64,000 nt of DNA from the NCBI GenBank assembly GCA_049596455.1, contig JBMYLP010000005.1:39277-103276 (forward strand), in the 5' to 3' direction. The first letter of the stretch is position 1. The number at the start of each line of letters is the position of its first letter. This document shows positions 16,925 through 25,920 of the stretch, piece by piece. The stretch is from UBA7446 sp049596455. GTDB taxonomy: Bacteria > Bacteroidota > Bacteroidia > Flavobacteriales > Flavobacteriaceae. Below the pieces are notes generated by a model. It was given only the letters and a program-made list of their open reading frames with translations. It was not told the DNA's origin and did no database searches. Made by a program: the position numbers and the translations under genes.

Positions 16925-17945
16925 GAAATAGATTTAGTTTTTTTAGCCATTGGGTTTTTCGGTAAAATAAAAATCCGTCCAGCACTATCAAAAATAAGCC
17001 AATTCCCAAAAAACATTGAAATTGATCCTTGAATTTAACAAATTGTTTGGCTTCAAATTCTTGTTTGTCCATTTCTTTTAAGCGGTCAATAATAGCCGTT
17101 ACTACGGCATCGGTATTGCTGCCGTCTAAAAATAGTCCGTCGGTTTCTTCGGCTATGGATTTCATCTGATTAAAGTCGCTTTTGGTAATTACTACTTCGC
17201 CATCAGCATCTTTTTTGTAGGATACTGCATTCCCTTGTTTTACAGGTATAACAGAACCTTTTTCTGTGCCAACAACTACCGTAAAAAAGGTAATCCCTTG
17301 CGCAGCAGCTTGCTTGGCAGCAACCAACGCATCTTCGCCATGATCTTCCCCATCAGAGATGATACAAACCACTCGGTTGGTTTGGTTTTCGTCGTCAAAA
17401 TAGGTTTCTGCCAATCGTGTAGCTGCCGAAATGGCTGTTCCTTGCGAGGAAATCATGTTGGTGTCTAAGGACGTCAAAAACATACGTGCAGCAGCGTAGT
17501 CTGTAGTGATGGGCAAATGCGGAATCGCCGACGAGGCATAGGCAATAATCCCCACACGATCGCTAACCAATTGGTTGATAAGTTCGCTTGCCAATCGTTT
17601 GGCTTTTTCCAATCGATTTGGCGCAATATCTTCTGCCAGCATACTTTTAGACACATCTATCGCAAACACCAAATCCACCCCCTCGCGCTTTACGGTTTCT
17701 AACTCTGTGCCAATTTGCGGATTGACCAATCCCAAACAAATAAATGCCAATCCCAGCCACAACAATACTTGCTTTGCCCAGCCTTTAAAAAATGAGCGTT
17801 CGGGCGCAATATGCGCCAGCATCTCAGATGAAGCAAACGACTGCTGAACGCGTTTTTTCCATAGGGTAAATAGGGCGTATCCAAGTGCTAAAACAGGGAT
17901 TAGCAACAGCATATAAAAATATGTCGTTTGTTCGTACTGTATCAT
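16914..17945 (-). CDS. batB: BatB: VWA-domain membrane protein
   Basis: The 343-residue protein has two N-terminal membrane helices, a von Willebrand factor A domain (about residues 88-290) and a C-terminal membrane helix (FLGIGLFLIVLDGFLFY). The metal-ion-dependent adhesion site is intact: DLVFAIDVSKSMLAED gives DxSxS, and the later Thr and Asp residues lie in SQGTAISAATRLA and VCIISDGEDHGEDAL. It overlaps batA by 4 nt (ATGA). BatA and BatB are paralogues and probably pair in the membrane. Confidence 0.9.
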   Translation of the reverse strand: MIQYEQTTYFYMLLLIPVLALGYALFTLWKKRVQQSFASSEMLAHIAPERSFFKGWAKQVLLWLGLAFICLGLVNPQIGTELETVKREGVDLVFAIDVSKSMLAEDIAPNRLEKAKRLASELINQLVSDRVGIIAYASSAIPHLPITTDYAAARMFLTSLDTNMISSQGTAISAATRLAETYFDDENQTNRVVCIISDGEDHGEDALVAAKQAAAQGITFFTVVVGTEKGSVIPVKQGNAVSYKKDADGEVVITKSDFNQMKSIAEETDGLFLDGSNTDAVVTAIIDRLKEMDKQEFEAKQFVKFKDQFQCFLGIGLFLIVLDGFLFYRKTQWLKKLNLFHDA

Positions 17946-18943
17946 GCCATTGCCGATTTAAATAGGGTGTGACGTAATATCCATTCCAGCAAGAGCGCAG
18001 CAATTGCCCATAAAACAAACCAACGAAACTGTTCGTGGTATTTGGTATAGCGAATTTCCTCCACTTCTGTGCGCTCCAGCTTGTCAATTTCTTTGTAGAT
18101 GGCTTCTAATTTTTTGTTGTCAGTAGCTCGATAGTAACTCCCACCCGTTTCAGTTGCAATCGACTTTAATAATTCTTCGTCAATTTCGACTTTGGTAAGC
18201 TGATACACAAAAGAGCCGTCTGGTCTAAGGGCAACTGGCGCAGCTGCGCTGCCGTTGCTTCCCAACCCAATGGTGTACGTTTTTATTCCAAACGAACTTG
18301 CCAACCCTGCGGCAGTTTTTGGGTCCACAAAACCTGTGTTGTTTACACCGTCTGTCAATAAAATAATGACTTTGCTTTTGGCTTTGCTGTCACGCAATCG
18401 GTTTACTGCCGTGGCAAGCCCCATGCCAATAGCCGTGCCATCATTAATCACGCCGTCATATCTTACTTTACCAAGCACATCTACCACAAGTGCTTTGTCA
18501 GAAGTAATGGGCGTTTTGGTATAACTTTCACCTGCATACACCACCAATCCAATACGGTCTGAAGTGCGTTTGGCAATAAAATCTGCAGCCACTTTTTTTA
18601 GTGCCGACAAGCGGTTGGGTTTTAAATCTCTTGCTAGCATACTCGACGAAACATCGATTGCCATCACAATATCAATCCCCTTGTTGGTTTTGGTTTGGGT
18701 GCTTACATCTTGCGTTTGTGGCCGTGCCAGTGCTACTACAATAAGCGCAATTGCCAACATGCGTAAGGCTACCAAAATAGGTTGCCATTTGGGCAATCTT
18801 CCTGATTTGGTAAACGCTTTCACGTTTGGACTTAGCACATGCGCCACTTGTTTTTTTCGTGATAAAATATGCCACGCCACAAGCAGTGGGATGCCCAATA
18901 GTCCCCAGAAAAATTCAGGATTGGCAAATGTATATTCCGTCAT
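17942..18943 (-). CDS. batA: BatA: VWA-domain membrane protein
   Basis: The 333-residue paralogue of BatB has the same plan: an N-terminal segment with FFWGLLGIPLLVAWHIL, a second helix near residue 60, a VWA domain with an intact MIDAS (MAIDVSSSMLARDLKPNR, then NDGTAIGMGLATAV and ILLTDGVNNTG) and a final helix (FVLWAIAALLLEWIL). Its start overlaps the preceding gene by 4 nt. The MoxR ATPase upstream is the expected chaperone-like partner for such VWA proteins. Confidence 0.9.
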   Translation of the reverse strand: MTEYTFANPEFFWGLLGIPLLVAWHILSRKKQVAHVLSPNVKAFTKSGRLPKWQPILVALRMLAIALIVVALARPQTQDVSTQTKTNKGIDIVMAIDVSSSMLARDLKPNRLSALKKVAADFIAKRTSDRIGLVVYAGESYTKTPITSDKALVVDVLGKVRYDGVINDGTAIGMGLATAVNRLRDSKAKSKVIILLTDGVNNTGFVDPKTAAGLASSFGIKTYTIGLGSNGSAAAPVALRPDGSFVYQLTKVEIDEELLKSIATETGGSYYRATDNKKLEAIYKEIDKLERTEVEEIRYTKYHEQFRWFVLWAIAALLLEWILRHTLFKSAMA

Positions 18944-20526
18944 GGGGTTTCGGTTTTAAATTGAACACTGCCTAAAATGCGCTCAATGAGTTCTTTGGCG
19001 TAGCGGTCGTCACGGTCGTAAACCAATTGGAGTTGTTGAAAGCCTTTGTTCTCTGTGAAGTGATATACTTCGTATGTTTTTCGTTGCGACTTGCCGTTTT
19101 CTTTCGTCCAATCAAACGACCCCGAAGCAACAATGCCCTCTATCCCTGAAGTGGTGGTATAATCGTTTTGTTTTTGGAAGATATTTGTTGCGCCCATGCT
19201 GTCAAAGTACTCAATCACTTTGTCCACTTTTTGCTGTAAATCAATGGTTTGTTCTTCTTTGGATTTGGTATGCTCCATGTAAAGGACAATCAAAAACGCC
19301 TCATCCAAACTGCCCAATACAAACTGTTGATGCAATCGGTTTGGTAAGGCCTTACGTCCCAAAACATCTGGCGTTTCGAGCTGCATTTCGGAAATGCCAT
19401 AGCTACTTGTAATCCAATCTTGTTCTAGCCAAGCCAAAGTTGGATGTCCAAAAACACGGTCTTTTGCTTGCATTGCGCCGTAATTTATAATCATAACAGT
19501 AGCAGCAACCACTAACGCCCCCAGCATAGAAAGTCCTGCTATTTGCAGGCGTTTTCGCTGTTGTTGCTTACGACGCATTCGTGCATAGGCTTCATTTTTG
19601 AGACGCTCCTCCTCTGTTGGTTCAGGAAGTGCTGCTTGGGTTTCTTTGACTACTGCTTCAATTTTGGTTCTGTCAACACGTGCCAACCGTTCTTCGGGCA
19701 TCGCTCGGGCAAACTTTACCAAATCGGCAGTGCGTAATACTTCTTTTAGGTGGTCTATGGTTTCTGATGTTAAATCCAAATTTCCGGTGTCACGAAGCAA
19801 TTCCAGTTTTGCCAACAGTTCATCCGATGTGCTTTCTAGGGCATCGATATGCGCTTCATCTTCCAAATAATTTCTTACAATATCCGTCATATCAGAGTAG
19901 TAGCTTTTGTACTCTTCTTGTTTGTCTAACTGCTTGTTTTCAAGGGCTTGCAAGGCTTGTATAGCACGCTCAAATGGAGGTAGTTTCTGGCGGCTTAAGC
20001 GAATACGTTGTTGTGTTTTGGATATCAAAAAATACGCCAACGCAAGAAGTAGGCAAATCAAAAAGGCATATACGTAGGGCTTCCACCACCCTGTGGTGTT
20101 TTTTGCCATCGGCAAAATGGTCTTGATGGGGAAAAGGGGTTGCTGTAAGGTATCCACCGCAACATCATTTACCCGAATTTGAAGCGAATCTGTGGTAAAC
20201 AAATTGCCATCAACAACAACCTTTTGAGCCGGCAACGTAACCTGTCCGGTGTCAAAATGAATAACCGCATAGGTTTTGGTAAAGGTTTGGATTTTATTCG
20301 AAACCAATGTGTCAACCGCTGTGGTGTCTATCACCTCAAAAGGCATAAAGGTTTGCAGTGGTGGAAACTGTATTTGTGGATTTTTATCTGTTGTAACCGA
20401 AATTTGTACATTGATTTGCTCGGCGAGTTTTACGTTTAGGGTATCGGCACTAAGCGATACCTGTGTTTGTGCCACTGCCCAAGTAGCGCCAAAAATCAAA
20501 ACCAAAATGCGTAACACTCTATCCAC
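18940..20526 (-). CDS. Two-TM Bat-operon protein of unknown function (BatD-like N-terminus)
   Basis: This 528-residue protein stands between the DUF58 and batA genes. It has a signal sequence (1-20, ending ATWAVAQ), a periplasmic beta-type domain to about residue 145 with DTGQVTLPAQKVVVDGNLF resembling the BatD Ig units, a membrane helix at 150-170, a charged cytoplasmic segment (170-325) and a second membrane helix (LQIAGLSMLGALVVAATVMI), then a C-terminal domain of about 180 residues that should lie outside the cytoplasm. Related proteins occur at the same place in other flavobacterial bat operons, but I know no function. It overlaps DUF58 by 8 nt. Confidence 0.75.
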   Translation of the reverse strand: MDRVLRILVLIFGATWAVAQTQVSLSADTLNVKLAEQINVQISVTTDKNPQIQFPPLQTFMPFEVIDTTAVDTLVSNKIQTFTKTYAVIHFDTGQVTLPAQKVVVDGNLFTTDSLQIRVNDVAVDTLQQPLFPIKTILPMAKNTTGWWKPYVYAFLICLLLALAYFLISKTQQRIRLSRQKLPPFERAIQALQALENKQLDKQEEYKSYYSDMTDIVRNYLEDEAHIDALESTSDELLAKLELLRDTGNLDLTSETIDHLKEVLRTADLVKFARAMPEERLARVDRTKIEAVVKETQAALPEPTEEERLKNEAYARMRRKQQQRKRLQIAGLSMLGALVVAATVMIINYGAMQAKDRVFGHPTLAWLEQDWITSSYGISEMQLETPDVLGRKALPNRLHQQFVLGSLDEAFLIVLYMEHTKSKEEQTIDLQQKVDKVIEYFDSMGATNIFQKQNDYTTTSGIEGIVASGSFDWTKENGKSQRKTYEVYHFTENKGFQQLQLVYDRDDRYAKELIERILGSVQFKTETP

Positions 20527-21385
20527 GGCTTTTAAAATAGGTTAGCAGTTTTTTGACATAGCTTTCGTCCGTAGCGCATGAAATGGCTCCTGCGCCATGG
20601 CGGGTAAATTGACCACTGAAATAGTCTGCCGTTTTGCGATGCGCAAGGGCATATGCCGTACGAACACTTTTTGAGGAGCTATTAATCCATTTGTGAATTC
20701 CTGATTCCGCATCTTGCATATAGAGTAATCCTGCAGCAGGAAGTTTGGCTTCCATCGGGTCAAAAAGGCGAATGCCCGTAAGGTCGTGTTTGCGTGCAGC
20801 CAACTGTACGGCTTGATCATAATCGGAGTCCAAAAAGTCTGAAAGTACAAATACGATAGCGCGTTTTTTAAGAATACGACTCATAAATTCCAGTGCAGCC
20901 GAAACATCGGTTTTTGGGCTTTTGGGTTTTTGCTCTAACAGTTCTCTAATGATACGTAGCACGTGCGACTTCCCTTTTTTGGGTGCAATAAAAAGTTCCA
21001 CTTCGTCCGAGAAAAGAAGCAACCCTACTTTATCGTTGTTCTGCAAGGCAGAAAAGGCAAGTGTTGCTGCAATTTCGGTAATGGTGTCTCGTTTTAATTG
21101 TTGTTGTGTTCCAAAGTTGGCGGAGCCACTTACATCTACCAAAAGCATAAGCGTAAGCTCCCGTTCTTCTTCAAAAACCTTGACGTAGGGTTCTTGATAG
21201 CGTGCGGTAACATTCCAATCTATGGCACGGACATCATCTCCATATTGATACTGACGTACCTCGCTAAAGGTCATGCCTCGACCTTTAAAGGTACTGTGGT
21301 ATTCCCCGCCAAAAATGTGATTGCTTAATCGGCGGGTTTTAATCTCGATTTTCCGAACTTTCTTTAAAAGCTCCTTTGTATCCAT
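20519..21385 (-). CDS. DUF58 domain protein of the MoxR-Bat operon
   Basis: The 288-residue protein contains the DUF58 signature: residues 35-60 read RGMTFSEVRQYQYGDDVRAI followed by DWNVTARYQEPYVKVFEEER, and a VWA-like core follows with LMLLVDVSGSANFG (DxSxS) and VFVLSDFLDSDYDQ. DUF58 proteins accompany MoxR ATPases and VWA proteins and are cytoplasmic here, since no signal or membrane helix is visible. It starts 20 nt after moxR. The role is probably as adaptor between MoxR and the membrane Bat proteins, inferred from gene order. Confidence 0.9.
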   Translation of the reverse strand: MDTKELLKKVRKIEIKTRRLSNHIFGGEYHSTFKGRGMTFSEVRQYQYGDDVRAIDWNVTARYQEPYVKVFEEERELTLMLLVDVSGSANFGTQQQLKRDTITEIAATLAFSALQNNDKVGLLLFSDEVELFIAPKKGKSHVLRIIRELLEQKPKSPKTDVSAALEFMSRILKKRAIVFVLSDFLDSDYDQAVQLAARKHDLTGIRLFDPMEAKLPAAGLLYMQDAESGIHKWINSSSKSVRTAYALAHRKTADYFSGQFTRHGAGAISCATDESYVKKLLTYFKSRG

Positions 21386-21405
21386 ATCAAAAATGTGGAG
21401 TTGGT

Positions 21406-22404
21406 CTAGGGTACTTCCACCGCATTTACAATGCGCTGAATAATGTCTTCTGAACTGATGTTTTCAGCCTCTGCCTCATAAGTAATCCCAATACGATGGC
21501 GCAACACATCAAAAATCACGGCACGCACATCTTCGGGAATCACATAGCCTCTGCGTTTGATAAAGGCATAGCATTTTGCTGCCGTTGCCAAATTGATACT
21601 CCCCCTTGGCGATGCGCCAAAACTAATGAGTGGTTTGAGCGATTGCAATTTGTACTGCTCGGGATAGCGTGTGGCAAAAATCAAATCCAAAATATATTTC
21701 TCAATTTTTTCATCCATATACACCTCACGAACAGCCTTTTGTGCCTTATTGATTTGCGCCGTTGAAATAACGGGCTTTACGGTGCCAAAAGAATCGTTCA
21801 GATTGGCACGGACAATTTGTTGTTCGTCTGCAAGTTTTGGATAATCAATAATTACTTTAAGCATAAAACGGTCAACCTGTGCCTCGGGAAGTGGATAGGT
21901 ACCTTCTTGTTCTACAGGGTTTTGCGTTGCCATCACCAAAAACGGCAGCTTCAGCTTAAAGGTTTCTTCGCCAATGGTAACTTGCTTTTCTTGCATGGCT
22001 TCTAGTAGTGCAGATTGCACTTTGGCAGGCGCACGGTTGATTTCATCAGCCAGCACAAAGTTGGCAAAAACAGGTCCCTTTTTGATGCTAAAATCATTTT
22101 CTTTGGTGTTGTAAATCATCGTTCCAATCACGTCTGCAGGGAGCAAATCAGGGGTAAACTGAATACGGCTAAAGCTTCCTTTTACGGCTTTGCTAAGTGT
22201 ATTAATAGCAAGTGTTTTCGCCAATCCGGGAACGCCCTCCAGCAAAATATGCCCTTGCCCCAACAGTCCTATCAAAAGGCGTTCTACCATGTGTTGTTGT
22301 CCTACAATAACCTTGTTCATTTCTAAGGTAAGGATGTCAACGAAAGCACTCTCTTTCTCTATACGCTCATTTAGCGCTTTGATGTCTACAGCGGTATCGC
22401 TCAT
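21406..22404 (-). CDS. MoxR-family AAA+ ATPase
   Basis: The 332-residue ATPase has Walker A as LLEGVPGLAKTLAINTL (about 55-71), Walker B as VLADEINRAPAKVQSALLEAM, sensor 1 as VMATQNPVEQEGTYPLPEAQ and the arginine-rich sensor 2 region GASPRGSINLATAAK. This is the MoxR/RavA-type AAA+ pattern. As first gene of the operon it is likely to energise assembly or activation of the VWA proteins BatA and BatB. Its promoter region (22405-22545) is shared with the divergent AlbA-type gene; GATTTTGC on the minus strand near 22427-22434 is one base away from the -7 consensus. Confidence 0.93.
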   Translation of the reverse strand: MSDTAVDIKALNERIEKESAFVDILTLEMNKVIVGQQHMVERLLIGLLGQGHILLEGVPGLAKTLAINTLSKAVKGSFSRIQFTPDLLPADVIGTMIYNTKENDFSIKKGPVFANFVLADEINRAPAKVQSALLEAMQEKQVTIGEETFKLKLPFLVMATQNPVEQEGTYPLPEAQVDRFMLKVIIDYPKLADEQQIVRANLNDSFGTVKPVISTAQINKAQKAVREVYMDEKIEKYILDLIFATRYPEQYKLQSLKPLISFGASPRGSINLATAAKCYAFIKRRGYVIPEDVRAVIFDVLRHRIGITYEAEAENISSEDIIQRIVNAVEVP

Positions 22405-22522
22405 AATTTAGGTGTTTACAATTTTTGCCGCAAAATCAAAAAAAAAGTGCAGCAGGTTTGTTAATAATTGGTTAAAAATAGGGTTTCCAATACGGATTAC
22501 AAAAAGACAATGCAAAGCTTTT

Positions 22523-22530
22523 TACCTTTG
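22523..22530 (+). promoter_or_regulatory. -7 element TACCTTTG of the AlbA/Schlafen-type gene
   Basis: Exact TAnnTTTG match 15 nt before the ATG at 22546. The expected -33 region contains only TTAC at 22497-22500, 22 nt upstream. Confidence 0.5.
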
Positions 22531-22545
22531 TAAGAAATCAAGGTC

Positions 22546-23682
22546 ATGATTAACAAAAGACTGCTCATCAAAAACCTATTGGCGCACAACGATGAGAACA
22601 GTTTTTACGACAAAAAAAGACAGCTAAACTTGGGCAGCAAAGAAGGTAAAGCCAAGTTTCTGAAACATATTTGTGCGCTTTCAAACTCCAATCCAAAAAA
22701 CAACTCCTACATTGTGGTGGGCGTAAACGATGAAGACAATGAAATTGTTGGGGTAGATTTTTTTGACGATGCCAAACTGCAAAACCTCATCAATGCCTAT
22801 TTGGAAAATCCACCCATTGTACTCTATGAAAACATCCATTTTCCACACTTACCCCAAGGAAAAGTGGTGGGGTTAGTAACCATCAGACCAACCAACAAAA
22901 TGACCGCATTGCGGAAAAATATCTGGAAATATTATGGTGGTTCGGTGTTTTTTAGAGATGGTAGCATTTCCATGTCTAAGGTTTTTGATTTGGAAATCAA
23001 GGATGTCAATTCGAAAGTAGTTACCGAAATCGAAAAGCACGCACACAACAACATTGAGCTTACCCTCGATGGCGTTATTGACTTTGTACACCGCTACGAC
23101 AGCGGATTACATCCGCAATACAAAGTGTTTAAAGAGTCGTTTGTGGTGTGTTGGGCTGGGCTGGAAAAAAGAGTGAAAGAAAAAAGCTATTTCTCACGTG
23201 TAGATGTGGAACTTATCAACGAGCATGTAAAACTGTTTTATTCGGCGCACGATGAGGTAGAAATTGAAGTGGATGCGCATTCGTTTAGCCTTATCGAATA
23301 TGTGCGTTTGGGTTTTAACGATCGTTATAAATACTATCCGCTAGAGCGCATGTCCTTTTTGTTTGACGATAAAGGCTCGTACCAAATTGACTCCGAATTT
23401 TTGTTTTCACCCCCTAAGTTTGAAAAAAAATTATTGTTCCATCTGTACAATGCCAACAACACCCTTTGCGAAAAACTGCGTAAAAGCACAAGGCTAAACA
23501 AACACGAAAAAGCAGATGTCATAAATCTGGCACCCACCTATATGTTGTGTTACCTAAACGGATTTGAAGAAGCAAAAGACAAACTGCAAGAGCTTTCTGG
23601 AATCATGAAAAAGCAAGGTGAGGAAGCCTACCAAAGCCTAAAAGACACGCAACGGATTCTGCGAAAAATCAAATATCACTAA
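22546..23682 (+). CDS. AlbA/Schlafen-type putative nucleic-acid-binding ATPase-like protein
   Basis: The N-terminal 160 residues of this 378-residue protein match the AlbA_2/Schlafen fold often annotated as ATP-binding or RNA-binding: EGKAKFLKHICALSNSNP, NNSYIVVGVNDEDNEIVGVD, and LVTIRPTNKMTALRKNIWKYY followed by YYGGSVFFRDGSISM. The C-terminal 200 residues are conserved only among Bacteroidota as far as I recognise and have no known motif. It stands alone with its own promoter and overlaps the convergent nadD by 14 nt. Schlafen-AlbA domains occur in regulators and in some phage-defence proteins, but nothing here shows a defence role. Confidence 0.7.
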   Translation: MINKRLLIKNLLAHNDENSFYDKKRQLNLGSKEGKAKFLKHICALSNSNPKNNSYIVVGVNDEDNEIVGVDFFDDAKLQNLINAYLENPPIVLYENIHFPHLPQGKVVGLVTIRPTNKMTALRKNIWKYYGGSVFFRDGSISMSKVFDLEIKDVNSKVVTEIEKHAHNNIELTLDGVIDFVHRYDSGLHPQYKVFKESFVVCWAGLEKRVKEKSYFSRVDVELINEHVKLFYSAHDEVEIEVDAHSFSLIEYVRLGFNDRYKYYPLERMSFLFDDKGSYQIDSEFLFSPPKFEKKLLFHLYNANNTLCEKLRKSTRLNKHEKADVINLAPTYMLCYLNGFEEAKDKLQELSGIMKKQGEEAYQSLKDTQRILRKIKYH

Positions 23683-24238
23683 ACAGCTTGTGTGTCTGCA
23701 TATAGGCAAAAACCGCTTTGGGAAGCCAGGTTTTGAGAGCGTCCAAATCCTTCTCGGCACGAATCTGCGTGGCAGAAATGTCTTGCAAAGACACGTTTTG
23801 AAGTACCCTTTCCGATGTAGTGCCTTCCAAAACCGTTCCTTTTCGGGGATAAATAAGGCGTGGAAATTGCATCAGGTAGTCGGCGTTTTTCCATGAGGGA
23901 AGGCTTGCTTCGCTGTCTGCGCCCAATACCAACGCATAGCGCACATCGGGGTTTTCCGCTACCAGTTTTTTTAGGGTTGTTGCGGTATAACTCGGGGTTG
24001 GCATGTGTAGCTCAACGTCGTTTGGCGTTAGGTTTTGATGCGCTTTCAATGCCAGTTGCAGCATGTTCCAGCGGTGTGTTTCGGGTAGCAGTGATGTTGT
24101 TTTTTTGTGCGGATTTTGTGGGCTTAGCACAAACTGTACTTCATCGGCTTTGTGTTGCTTTAGCACTTGTTGGGCAATGAAAATATGACCGTTGTGAATG
24201 GGATTAAAACTGCCAAAAAAAAGCGCAACCCGTTTCAT
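23669..24238 (-). CDS. nadD: Nicotinate-nucleotide adenylyltransferase
   Basis: The 189-residue enzyme adenylates nicotinate mononucleotide to deamido-NAD in NAD synthesis. The nucleotidyltransferase motif LFFGSFNPIHNGHIFIA is at residues 7-23 with both His residues, and the second motif is DISATQIRAEKDLDAL near residue 155. The middle contains VLGADSEASLPSWKNAD. It overlaps the upstream gmk gene by 4 nt, so yicC, gmk and nadD form one operon, an order common in flavobacteria. Confidence 0.95.
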   Translation of the reverse strand: MKRVALFFGSFNPIHNGHIFIAQQVLKQHKADEVQFVLSPQNPHKKTTSLLPETHRWNMLQLALKAHQNLTPNDVELHMPTPSYTATTLKKLVAENPDVRYALVLGADSEASLPSWKNADYLMQFPRLIYPRKGTVLEGTTSERVLQNVSLQDISATQIRAEKDLDALKTWLPKAVFAYMQTHKLFSDI

Positions 24239-24807
24239 GTATGTAGAAAATTGAACACCAATTCTTGCACCTCTTTTTTGGCGGTTTCGAGGCTATCGTT
24301 AAGGACAATATAGTCAAAGTCGGCGGCACGCTCCAGCTCGGTTTCGGCTTTGGCAAGGCGCATGGCAATTTTTTCGTCCGTATCTGTTCCTCTACTTCGA
24401 AGGCGGTCTGCTAAGGCTTCCACGGTTGGGGTCTTGATAAAAATAGCCATGGTATTTTCGGGGTACAATTTTTTGATGTTAATTCCGCCTTCCACATCAA
24501 TATCAAACAACACATTTTTACCGGCTGCCCAAATACGCTCCAACTCCGATTTCAACGTGCCGTAATACATGCCCGGATACACCTGTTCATATTCCGCAAA
24601 AGCACCTGCGTCAATTTTGGTTTTAAACTCTTTTTTAGACAAAAAATAATAGTCTTTGCCGTGCTGCTCGGTGCCCCGTGGCGGTCTTGTGGTGGCAGAG
24701 ATAGAAAACGCCAACTTAAAGTCCTCCTGATGTAGCAAATGCTTTGCCAAGGTAGTTTTACCACTTCCCGACGGCGCAGAAAAAACAATGCACTTTCCTT
24801 GTTTCAT
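24235..24807 (-). CDS. gmk: Guanylate kinase
   Basis: The 190-residue enzyme phosphorylates GMP to GDP. The P-loop is FSAPSGSGKTTLAKHLL at residues 9-25, the GMP-binding segment is SATTRPPRGTEQHGKDYYFL, and DIDVEGGINIKKLYP carries the conserved Asp-Val region. The lid (RLRSRGTDTDEKIAMRL) and C-terminal FDYIVLND are present. It begins at the base where the yicC stop ends and is followed by nadD with a 4-nt overlap. Confidence 0.96.
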   Translation of the reverse strand: MKQGKCIVFSAPSGSGKTTLAKHLLHQEDFKLAFSISATTRPPRGTEQHGKDYYFLSKKEFKTKIDAGAFAEYEQVYPGMYYGTLKSELERIWAAGKNVLFDIDVEGGINIKKLYPENTMAIFIKTPTVEALADRLRSRGTDTDEKIAMRLAKAETELERAADFDYIVLNDSLETAKKEVQELVFNFLHT

Positions 24808-25667
24808 TACAGGGCATTTAGAACTTGTTCTTTGATGCGTTCGAGCGCATCTTTCATCATGACCACACGTTTTTGCAATCCCGCATCGTTTGCTTTTGAG
24901 CCAATCGTATTTATCTCACGACCTATTTCTTGCGCAATAAATCCTAGTTTTTTTCCTTTGGTAGGCGTGTCTTCGGCTAGGGTGGCGTGGAAGTATTCCA
25001 AATGGTGTTGCAAGCGCACCAATTCTTCATTGATGTCCCATTTTTCAAGGTAATACACCAATTCTTGTTCTAGGCGTTCTTGGTCGTATTCTATGGCAAT
25101 TTGCTGCAGATTATCCTCCAATTTCTGACGGCGTTCCTCTATTCTTAAAGGTGCCTCATCGGCAATATGTTTTAGTTGGGTATCGATTTGGGCCAACTGT
25201 GCGTTGAGGTCTTGCGCCAACGATATTCCTTCTTGCTGGCGGTAAGCAACTAATTTTGTGGCGGCATCGGTAAGCGTATTCAAAAAAACTTCTTGCTCTT
25301 CATCCGAAAGTTCATCGTTTGTGGGAGCAAGTACGTTGGGAAGGCGCATGGCTAACGGCAAAAGCGTCTCGTCCGAAAGCGATTGGATGCCTTTTAACTG
25401 CTCCAGATAGTTTTCCACCACGGCGGTATTTAGTTGCGCTGCTTCTTGGGCAGCAACCCATTCTTCAAAAACATTGACCTCCAATTTTCCGCGATGCAGC
25501 AGTGCTGCTAATTCTTTTCGTGCGTGAAGTTCCAGCCCCCGGTATTTGGACGGCACCCGAAAATTGAGGTCCAGCGATTTGCTGTTTAGCGATTTGATTT
25601 CAATACGCAGTTTTTTCCCTTGGGTGTTATGCTCTGCTTTGCCGTAACCGGTCATTGAAAATATCAT
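24807..25667 (-). CDS. YicC/YloC family endoribonuclease
   Basis: The 286-residue protein starts MIFSMTGYGKAEHNTQGKKL, diagnostic of the YicC/YloC family, and ends with the C-terminal domain containing KGKKLGFIAQEIGREINTIG and SKANDAGLQKRVVMMKDALE. Family members are endoribonucleases or RNA-decay factors. The middle (residues 150-220) is a long charged helical region. It is the first gene of the yicC-gmk-nadD operon, the usual neighbour of gmk in many bacteria. Confidence 0.93.
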   Translation of the reverse strand: MIFSMTGYGKAEHNTQGKKLRIEIKSLNSKSLDLNFRVPSKYRGLELHARKELAALLHRGKLEVNVFEEWVAAQEAAQLNTAVVENYLEQLKGIQSLSDETLLPLAMRLPNVLAPTNDELSDEEQEVFLNTLTDAATKLVAYRQQEGISLAQDLNAQLAQIDTQLKHIADEAPLRIEERRQKLEDNLQQIAIEYDQERLEQELVYYLEKWDINEELVRLQHHLEYFHATLAEDTPTKGKKLGFIAQEIGREINTIGSKANDAGLQKRVVMMKDALERIKEQVLNAL

Positions 25668-25920
25668 ATCGCGTTGTTAAAGGGCAAAGGTACAAAATTC
25701 GTTACCCTGTACGGGCACCGCTAAAAACCTCCCTTTGCGTACTTCTTGTTTTTTGTTACCTTAGCATTAAACATGCCCTAGTTGTTGACGTTAAAACACT
25801 TAGCCTAATTCGCTTTTTTTTCGGTTTACAGATTAGGGGTTTTGGATATACAAAACGCATAAAAGTTGAATATACGCAATGCGTGTATTTATATAGTTGT
25901 AACACATTTTGACAAAAAAT
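25668..25920. other. 253-bp intergenic region before the mrr-type gene
   Basis: There is no convincing gene here. TACCTTAG at about 25759-25766 is one base off the -7 consensus on the plus strand. Near its right end ATACGC-AAT-GCGTGTAT (25872-25888) is an imperfect inverted repeat with a perfect ACGC/GCGT core, followed by an AT-rich stretch up to the mrr start. The base composition to the right of about 25780 is visibly richer in A and T than in the yicC operon, consistent with a boundary of a transferred segment. Confidence 0.4.

Noticed and set aside
25668..25920. Integron attC or phage attachment site before the mrr gene
   Set aside because: No GTTRRRY core with matching partner and no integrase or tRNA end in the vicinity.
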